Shown here: positions 17,196 through 24,900 of the stretch, piece after piece
Position numbering within the stretch: position 1 is the first letter of the stretch
Layout: the number at the start of each line of letters is the position of its first letter
NCBI RefSeq assembly: GCF_000949385.2
Contig: NZ_JYKO02000001.1
Location: 5,043,503 to 5,107,502, forward strand
Reading direction: 5' to 3'
From: Pseudomonas sp. LFM046
GTDB taxonomy: Bacteria; Pseudomonadota; Gammaproteobacteria; Pseudomonadales; Pseudomonadaceae
Length of the DNA stretch: 64,000 bases
Position numbers and translations under genes: made by a program
The notes under the pieces: model-generated
Seen by the model: only the letters and a program-made list of their open reading frames with translations
Told to the model about the DNA's origin: nothing
Databases searched by the model: none

Positions 17196-17379
17196 GGCGA
17201 ATGGACCTGCAGGCCGCAATAAGAACAGGAACGACTGTGACCGGGCGGAATTCTGGAGGTCGCGCGCAAGGTCGGCGCCGCTCCGGCAGGCAGGTGAGCA
17301 GCCACCTTACTCGCGGCGTCTCGAACGGCCCTCGTCCGATTGAACTACCAGGCTGTGGGGTTGGCTAAGCGGTGACCCT

Positions 17380-18132
17380 TCAGAACGAGCGGATGAGCAG
17401 CATCCCGCCGCCCGAGTCGGGGCTGGCATCGGAGTAGCCCTTCAGGGCATACAACTGCACCTTCCAGTCGTGGCTGAGGCGCTGCGTCAGGAAGAGGGTG
17501 ACTTCCTGGATCTCGTCTCCATCGGAGGTCACTTTCTGCCGCCAGTCATAGGCAAAACCCAGGCTGGTTGCAGGCGCGAGACGGGTGACCAGGCCGACCG
17601 ACGTGTAGATCGGGTCGCGGAAGTCGGTGTCCGAGGGATCGCCGAATTTCTTCCAGCCCAGGGTCGCGAAGCCACTGACCGTGCCGAAGACCTGGGTGAC
17701 ATCGATTTGCCCCGAATAGTCGGTCTTGCCGGTTCCGAGGCAGTGGTCTTCATCGGCGGTCGGCAGTTTCACCTTGCCGATCAGGTCCACCAGCAGGCCC
17801 GAGCCGTCGCTGCCGTCGCGCAGCATGTAGTCCGCGCTCGCCACGGTATCGCCGAGCCCTTCCTCGACACTGCCGCAGTCCCCCGCCAAGGGCTCGCCAT
17901 CCGGGCCCACCGAGGGGTTGGTGATACGCAGGTAGGGAATGGTCAGCTTGTAGATCATGGAGCCGGTTTCGTACTTGCCGATCACCGGGACGTACCAGGT
18001 CTCGCTGGTGGTCGGGGTTCCATACTTCCCCCGCGAATAATCAACCCCGGTCGTCGCCGTGAAACCGTCTGCCAACACCGGCAGCGACAGGAGCGCCAGA
18101 AGGCACGGAGCGATCACGCGCGTGGTTTGCAT
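17380..18132 (-). CDS. outer-membrane beta-barrel protein (MetA-pathway/transporter-like)
   Basis: A 250-residue protein with a Sec signal peptide (MQTTRVIAPCLLALLSLPVLADG) and alternating hydrophobic strands ending in an aromatic C-terminal residue (MLLIRSF), the usual signal for Bam-dependent insertion. Strands such as SLGFAYDWRQKVTS and HDWKVQLYALKGYSD resemble PF13557-type putative channels found near aromatic catabolism genes. A GAGGT site precedes the start. It lies 176 nt after the DUF5666 gene and may belong to that transcription unit. Confidence 0.7.
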   Translation of the reverse strand: MQTTRVIAPCLLALLSLPVLADGFTATTGVDYSRGKYGTPTTSETWYVPVIGKYETGSMIYKLTIPYLRITNPSVGPDGEPLAGDCGSVEEGLGDTVASADYMLRDGSDGSGLLVDLIGKVKLPTADEDHCLGTGKTDYSGQIDVTQVFGTVSGFATLGWKKFGDPSDTDFRDPIYTSVGLVTRLAPATSLGFAYDWRQKVTSDGDEIQEVTLFLTQRLSHDWKVQLYALKGYSDASPDSGGGMLLIRSF

Positions 18133-18308
18133 GTTTACCTCGTAGCGATCCAGACATCGAAGTCCACGTCACGCTCACTTGCCCCTGGGAGGTTGCCTCC
18201 CGGAGCGCGGCGACTGCCTGTTCCCCGGCCAGTCGCCGGGTCACTTCCCCAGCTTAGCTGGCTCTCCGTCATTCGTGATGGACAGGGGCCCGACTCGCCG
18301 TGTCGCTG

Positions 18309-19694
18309 CTAGTTGGGTCCCGAATGGTCTTCCCGCTCTACTCGCTCGGGCCTTTCCGGCCTCCCACTGCTGTCAGGCCGCTCCACCCGTTCAACGCGAT
18401 CGGGCTTGTCCGACCGTTCGATCCGCTCGATGCGCTCGATCCGCTGGCCGTTCTCGAAGACCTCGATCCGTTCCCGGACTTCCACTCGGTCACCGGATTG
18501 GCGCGTTTCTGTCCGGACCCGACGCTCAAGCGTACCGTCAGGAGACACGGTGCTCTGCTCGACCCGTTCCCGCGTCTCGCCGCTGCCACTGCCACTGCTG
18601 CCGCTTCCACCATGGTGGGAGTCGTCGTCCGGTCCGGAGTTTCCGCTGCCGCTGTTACTACCGCTGCCGTCCTGGTCGGAGTCATCCGAGCCTGAGCCGT
18701 CATGACCGGAACCCTGATGAGCAGTGCTTTCGGCCCGCTCCCGCACGAACTCGATCCGGTGCGCCCGGATGGTCCGGCCACCGTCGAACACGCCGCTCAC
18801 CCGGATACGCTGGTCGACCGCCAGCTCAGCGGCTTTCCCGCCGGCAAAGGCCGTCTCGCGATCCAGGTGCGCGGTGAACCCGCCGATTTCGATGCGATCC
18901 CCTTTCTGCGCCCGCACCAGGCCTTCCACCAGGGCATTGCGCACCCGTCCGGCGAAGGGGATGGAGGGATCGGCGCGGGTCTGGAGGACGCTCAGTCGCT
19001 TGCCATCCCAGGTGCCACGGACCAGCACTTCAGTGCTCGGCGACAGCGACTTGCTCAGCGCCAGCCCCTGCAGATCGCCGCCGCGTTCCACCGCGCCGAT
19101 GGCGCTGACCTGGGTCAGCTTCGGCGCCCGCTCGATCCGAGTGGCCACCACGTCTCCGATGGCATTGCGCAGGCCACTGACCCGCACCGCGTCACCGACG
19201 CGCAGGCCTTCTGTCACGCGGGCACCCGCGGCGAGGCGAACCGGCTGCCCCATGACCCGCATCGGGGCGGTGCCCTCAGCCACACCCGTGATCGGGCCTT
19301 CATAGGCATGGAGAATCGCGATGCTCCGCGCCTCGAGCCCACGCGGCGACTTGGTCGCCTCAACCGCAACGACCTGACCAATGGCCAGTTGGTTGGTACT
19401 GGCGGGCACGCCGTTCTCGCTGAGGGGCGCGTTGTTGTCGAAGTGCACTTCCACGCCATTCACGCAGATGGAACCGAATCCGGTGATGGTGCCGACAATG
19501 CCCGTACCACCAATGCCGCCCTCCTCCTGGGCCGGCGCGCCGGTGCCGCCGATACCGCCCGTCGCAACGGCGCCGGTGCCACCCATGCCACCGGGTTCCA
19601 GGCACACGGGGGCGGCGCTCAATGCGGTCGGTGCGAGCAACAGCGGACCACAGACGAACGCCAGGAGGCGCAGGAGTCGCGAGGCGGTGTTCAT
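18309..19694 (-). CDS. secreted DUF5666-domain protein with charged low-complexity tail
   Basis: A 461-residue protein with a signal peptide (ending near LSAAPVC). Residues ~35-65 contain repeated GGIGGTG motifs. The middle ~200 residues hold OB-fold-like DUF5666 segments such as GTITGFGSICVNGVEVHFD, IGQVVAVEA and RIRVSGVFDGGRTIRAHRIEFV. The C-terminal ~130 residues are a Ser/Gly/Asp/His tract followed by Arg/Glu-rich repeats (RIERIERSDKPDRVERVE). The function is unknown. Its ATG overlaps the DUF6502 stop by 4 nt, so the two are translationally coupled; this pair recurs in other Pseudomonas as far as I recall. Confidence 0.75.
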   Translation of the reverse strand: MNTASRLLRLLAFVCGPLLLAPTALSAAPVCLEPGGMGGTGAVATGGIGGTGAPAQEEGGIGGTGIVGTITGFGSICVNGVEVHFDNNAPLSENGVPASTNQLAIGQVVAVEATKSPRGLEARSIAILHAYEGPITGVAEGTAPMRVMGQPVRLAAGARVTEGLRVGDAVRVSGLRNAIGDVVATRIERAPKLTQVSAIGAVERGGDLQGLALSKSLSPSTEVLVRGTWDGKRLSVLQTRADPSIPFAGRVRNALVEGLVRAQKGDRIEIGGFTAHLDRETAFAGGKAAELAVDQRIRVSGVFDGGRTIRAHRIEFVRERAESTAHQGSGHDGSGSDDSDQDGSGSNSGSGNSGPDDDSHHGGSGSSGSGSGETRERVEQSTVSPDGTLERRVRTETRQSGDRVEVRERIEVFENGQRIERIERIERSDKPDRVERVERPDSSGRPERPERVEREDHSGPN

Positions 19695-20545
19695 GACGAA
19701 CGGCCCTTCTTCGGGTCGGGTTCTGCTGGCGGGTTAGGTTCAGTGTAGAAATAAAGGCCGATGGTGATGCGCTTTCTGGCCTCGGGTTCCGGAGCGTCCT
19801 TGGCCTCCAGATCGCCAGCCAGCTGGTTGAAGGCGATCAGTAGCTGCATGCCATCGGCCCTGACGGCGTCGCGCAGTCGCTCGACCCCGGAATTGGACAA
19901 GCTATCGTAGTGGACACTGCGCTCGAAGAACGGTTCGCCTGATTCGGTGAGGTTGTGGACGGCCGCGCACGCATGGTCGTGGAGGTTGTGCCGGAAGTAG
20001 GCGGCCTTCTCGTCGAACCCCTTCTGCGGAACGAACGCCATCGTCTCCAGGTGGACCTGATCCTGGTCGTCGATCCGCACGACGCCGAGGCGAAGCCACT
20101 CGTCCAGCACCACGCGGGCACGGATGTCCTTGCTGACCTTGGCGACCAACCCGTCAAAGGAGCGCTCGCCACCGGCGCTGGCCAGGCGCGGCAGTGGCAG
20201 CGGACGGCCCGCACGCTCGCAGAACGGCGCGGCGTTGAGCCAGACACTGACCAGTTGAGCACCAAAGGAAACGATCTCCGGCAGGCCGTCCTGCTTGACG
20301 GTCGCCTTGGCCCGCAGGCGTTTGACATCCTTGCGATGCACGCCGGTGAGCAGGCTGATCCTGCTGTCGGTAGGCGGTTTGCCGTCGAGGCTGAACTCGT
20401 GCTCGGCAACGTCGACGAAGACGCCCTTGAGCAGTTCGGCAAAACCGGAATAAGTCACCCCCTTTCTGAGCATCAACCTCACCAATGGGCGCATGACGTG
20501 CAGCAGCGCCGGCAAGAGGGAGGGAGGGAAAGTGGGCAATTGCAT
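19691..20545 (-). CDS. DUF6502 family protein
   Basis: A 284-residue cytoplasmic protein without signal peptide. The N-terminal third (LMLRKGVTYSGFAELLKGVF, then DSRISLLTGVHRKDVKRLR) looks like a winged-helix or HTH-type module, followed by a mixed region with LDEWLRLGVVRID. The family has no established biochemical role. The HTH-like part suggests a regulator of the coupled DUF5666 gene, which is inference. It ends in a 4-nt overlap with that gene. Confidence 0.7.
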   Translation of the reverse strand: MQLPTFPPSLLPALLHVMRPLVRLMLRKGVTYSGFAELLKGVFVDVAEHEFSLDGKPPTDSRISLLTGVHRKDVKRLRAKATVKQDGLPEIVSFGAQLVSVWLNAAPFCERAGRPLPLPRLASAGGERSFDGLVAKVSKDIRARVVLDEWLRLGVVRIDDQDQVHLETMAFVPQKGFDEKAAYFRHNLHDHACAAVHNLTESGEPFFERSVHYDSLSNSGVERLRDAVRADGMQLLIAFNQLAGDLEAKDAPEPEARKRITIGLYFYTEPNPPAEPDPKKGRSS

Positions 20546-20763
20546 TCAAGGCATTCCTGAATAAATGAATACAAGTGCGGAACGCGGAATCAGACCCCTG
20601 GGCCATCCGCCCGGAGCCCTGCCCGCTACCGTCTGTCGTTTTGAATCATAGGTGTTCCCGTTTTCATGGGTGCAGGTGGTCTCGCTCGTCAGGATGAAGG
20701 TTCCGCCGCCACAAAACCCGGAACCATTCCGGGTCTTGTGGCTTTGCGGATCAGACCAACCGA

Positions 20764-21450
20764 TCAGGCACCGCCGTTGTCGTCGTTGACATCATGGTCC
20801 GGACCATCGTCCGCGCCTTGGCCAACACCGTGGGCTTCGCCAACGTCATGGTCAGGGCCGTCATCCGCGCCTTGGCCTGCGCCGTTGTCGTCACCAACGT
20901 CATGGTCAGCGCCGTCGTCCGCACCATGGCCTACGCCGTGGGCTTCGCCGACGTCATGGTCGGGGCCGTCATCCGCGCCATGGCCGACACCATGGGCTTC
21001 GCCGTCGTCATCGCCGTCGGCATCGTCCCCATCGTTGTCGTGACCACGCCCACTGTGGGCGCTGCCGGGACCACTGTTGTCATGACCGTCTGCGTCGCCA
21101 TCGTGGCCGGGGCCGCTGTGGCCGCCATCGTGGCCACCGCCGTCACCATCATGACCGCCACCGTGACCGCCACCGTCGCCGCCATGGCCGCCACCGCTGC
21201 CACCACCGCCGCTACCACCGCCGCCACCGCTTCCGCCGCCGTGGCCTCCACCACCGCCGCCGCTACCGCCACCACCGTGGCCGCCACCGCCGCCACCACC
21301 GCCGCTACCGCCACCGCCACCACCACCGCCACTACCGCCATCCTTTGCGTAGACGCTGGAGAAACTGCTGATGTAGTCCGGTACCAGGACCGTCGAAGCG
21401 GATAGGACCCCGCCAATCGCCAGGGCCAACAGACATTTCTTGAGTTGCAT
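20764..21450 (-). CDS. secreted Gly/His/Asp-rich low-complexity protein with 18-residue repeats
   Basis: A 228-residue protein. A signal peptide (MQLKKCLLALAIGGVLSAS...) is followed by ~100 residues of poly-Gly with Ser and His, then a His/Asp/Gly-rich part, and finally four 18-residue repeats of the GEAHGVGHGADDGPDHDV type (about 20788-21003). The start at 21450 has a GGAGG site; ATG at 21465 lacks one. His/Asp clusters suggest metal binding; Gly tracts suggest a flexible extracellular or cell-surface role. It lies divergently from the adhesin gene. No family is recognised. The plus-strand frame across the same bases is a shadow. Confidence 0.6.
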   Translation of the reverse strand: MQLKKCLLALAIGGVLSASTVLVPDYISSFSSVYAKDGGSGGGGGGGGSGGGGGGGGHGGGGSGGGGGGHGGGSGGGGGSGGGGSGGGHGGDGGGHGGGHDGDGGGHDGGHSGPGHDGDADGHDNSGPGSAHSGRGHDNDGDDADGDDDGEAHGVGHGADDGPDHDVGEAHGVGHGADDGADHDVGDDNGAGQGADDGPDHDVGEAHGVGQGADDGPDHDVNDDNGGA

Positions 21451-21616
21451 GATGAACCTCCGCATGGAGTTGCGTAGTCATCTCCGTATCGAACGCAAGC
21501 GTTAGAAAATTCATAACCGCCCCTGGAAGCAATCAACCAGGGAGTTGGCCCTTTACTTGCTGCTTGAAGGGGCAACTGCCTGTTTCGCACGATCCTTGTA
21601 AGCCACCAGGTTTCTA

Positions 21617-21635
21617 CGTGGGAAAATTTCCCACG
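21617..21635. promoter_or_regulatory. perfect 19-nt palindrome, likely operator between Gly-rich and adhesin genes
   Basis: CGTGGGAAAATTTCCCACG is a 9-bp inverted repeat around one central base, placed between the divergent gene starts at 21450 and 21904. It is too symmetric for a terminator without a loop and fits a dimeric DNA-binding protein. The rest of the 450-nt gap shows no gene. Confidence 0.55.
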
Positions 21636-21903
21636 AGCTTCAGACTAGTCCTATGGCACAGAGAGTCAACGACCGACTGTCCGGTAGCAAAAAAGATGAT
21701 CTGAACGGCAATCCCTGGCAGGCACCTGGCTGACCGCTGGTGCACTGCCCCCCCTTCCGAACGCCCCAATAGTCTGAAACTCCCACCCCGCCTGGGAGTA
21801 TCGGTCGATGCGCCATTCCCCAGCCTTTCCCCATAGTTGGGGCCTGAACCGAAGAGGGATCAACGGTCAGGCCTCGATGACCGGAAATACTGCGGAGAAC
21901 GCC

Positions 21904-24900
21904 ATGACTATTACTTTGACAGACAGCCTCACGGTTCTTGATGAGACGGCCGGGTTGCAGAACAGCACCGCTACGGGTAGCGCTCCTCAAGACGCAAACG
22001 ACACCGAAATTCTGGTAGCGTCCCTGCCCTCGATCTTCTCGACCCTAGGGGCCGGCACCGCAATCGGTGCGGCCTTGAGCGGCTATACCGGTGCTGCGGG
22101 CAACACGGGCAGCAATGCATTCACCCTCAGCTCAAGCGTTAGCGATATCGGCTTTGTCGGCCCAAATGGCGCGCCGCTCAATGGGCTGGACAGCGGACTG
22201 GATACCCTCGACGGCACCAGCATCCTTCTCTATACGAGTACGACCAACAACAACGTCCTGCTGGGCCGAGCCGGCGTGGACGGCCCGATCGTGTTCGCTG
22301 CCTATATCGAAGAAACCGCCACGGGCGGCAAGATCTGGACCGCGCAATACCAACCGCTCGCGCATCCGATCACCACCAACCCCGACGATGCCCTCACTCT
22401 GCTGGACAAGGTATTCATCGGAACCAGCCAGGACCTGACGTTCAGCCTGGCCAATGCACCCTCTGGCCAGAACCTCTTCCTGATGTTCACGACGGCGACC
22501 CCCAACGTTGTCGGCGGCCGGATCACGGACCCCACCATCATCGCCACCGGCAAGAACCCCGCCGACCAGTCATCGGGCGTCAACATAACGACTGGCGACA
22601 CGATCAATACCAGCCAGGCGGGTGGCCCGACTACTTTCGGCACCAACAATCAGATGATCACGGAGGAGGAGGGTATCCGCTTTACGTTCGTCACCGGCGC
22701 CAGGCAGGACCTGACCATTCCCAACCTGGATCAGAACGAAGCTGATATCGAATCCAACATCGACTTCACCAACGTCTTCAATGCGAGGTCGGCCAGCTTC
22801 GATGTTGTGCAGTTGCAGAGTGGCAAGAGTGCTGTCGTAAAGATCAGCGCATTCACGACTGCTGTTGAAACCGGCATCAATTTCGTCAACGGATATGGGA
22901 ACGATACGAAGGTTGGGATCAGTAATATCGTCGTCAAAAACAGCAGCACCGGGCAGGTGGTAAATGACCCGGGCCTTCTCATCACTATCACTGATGGGAT
23001 TGCAACCATCTCCGGCGTCAAGGCTGGCTACAGGATCGAATACACCACCACGGCAGATCACAACCGCGTACTCGTCGAGAACGGCGCGGCCCTCAACGCC
23101 AAGGGCAACAACCACGCCGATTTCGATATCGGTGGCTTCACGCTGGGCCAGGTCTCTACTGACAAAGTCGAAATCGGCTCGACGTTGGTCTTCGAGGACG
23201 ACGGGCCGTCAGCGACCGGTGCTGCCGCATCCGGCACCGTCGACGAGGACGGCCTGACCGCTGGCATCCCCGGTGGTACGGGCGACGTCGCTGGCGAGGC
23301 GACCGTGGCCAGCGGCAGCGTGACCGGCATCTTCCAGTCCGGCGCCGACGCGCCGTTGACCTACTCGCTGTCGAGCATCACCAGCGGCCTGCCGCAGACA
23401 CTGACCTCGGGCGGCGTGGCGGTGACCTACAGCGTCCTCGGCAACACGCTCACCGCCTCGGCCGGGTCAGTCTCCGTGTTCACCTTCAGCCTCACCACGG
23501 CGGGCGCCTACACCTTCACGCTGCTCAAGCCCCTGGATCACCCGGCCGGCAACGACGAGAACGACATCACCCTCAACCTCGGTTCGCTGCTGCGGGCCAC
23601 CGATGCCGACGGCGACACGGTGACCGCCGCGCCCGAGAAGCTGGTCATCACCGTCGACGACGACACCCCGACCGCAACCGGCACCGCCGCGAGCGGCACC
23701 GTCGACGAGGACGGCCTGACCGCTGGCATCCCCGGTGGTACGGGCGACGTCGCCGGCGAGGCGACCGTGGCCAGCGGCAGCGTGGCCGGCATCTTCCAGT
23801 CCGGCGCCGACACGCCGCTGAGCTATACCCTGTCCAGCGACACCAGCGGCTTGCCGGCGCTGAGCTCGGGCGGCACGGCGCTGGTCTACAGCGTCCTGGG
23901 CAACACGCTCACCGCCAAGGCTGGCGGGGTCGACGTGTTCACCTTCAGCCTCAGCGCGACAGGTGACTACAGCTTCACGCTGCTCAAGCCGCTGGATCAC
24001 GCCGCCGGCAACGACGAGAACGACATCACCCTCAACCTCGGTTCGCTGCTGCAGGCCACCGACGCGGACGGCGACACGGTGACCGCCGCGCCCGAGAAGC
24101 TGGTGATCACCGTCGACGACGACACCCCGACCGCCACCGGCACCGCCGCGACCGGCACCGTCGACGAGGACGGCCTGACCGGTGGCATCCCTGGTGGTAC
24201 GGGCGACGTAGTAGGCCAGGACACCGTGGCCAGCGGCAGCGTGACCGGCATCTTCCAGTCCGGCGCCGACACGCCGTTGACCTACTCGCTGTCGAGCATC
24301 ACCAGCGGCCTGCCGCAGACACTGACCTCGGGCGGCGTGGCGGTGACCTACAGCGTCCTGGGCAACACGCTCACCGCCTCGGCTGGCGGGGTCGACGTGT
24401 TCACCTTCAGCCTCACCACGGCGGGTGACTACAGCTTCACGCTGCTCAAGCCGCTGGATCATGCGGCTGGCAACGACGAGAACGACATCACCCTCAACCT
24501 CGGGTCACTGCTGCAGGCCACCGACGCTGACGGCGACACGGTGACCTCCGCGCCCGAGAAGCTGGTGATCACCGTCGACGACGACACCCCGACCGCCACC
24601 GGCACCGCCGCGACCGGCACCGTCGACGAGGACGGCCTGACCGCTGGCATCCCTGGTGGTACGGGCGACGTAATAGGCCAGGACACCGTGGCCAGCGGCA
24701 GCGTGACCGGCATCTTCCAGTCCGGCGCCGACACGCCGCTGAGCTATGCCTTGTCCAGCGACACCAGCGGCTTGCCGGCGCTGAGCTCAGGCGGCACGGC
24801 GCTGGTCTACAGCGTCGCGGGCAACACGCTCACCGCCAAGGCCGGCGGGGTCGACGTGTTCACCTTCAGCCTCACCACGGCGGGTGACTACAGCTTCACG

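Noticed and set aside
20794-21405. 203-codon plus-strand frame of Ala/Thr/Val repeats
   Set aside because: Antisense shadow of the Gly/His/Asp repeat protein, which has a signal peptide and a good ribosome site.
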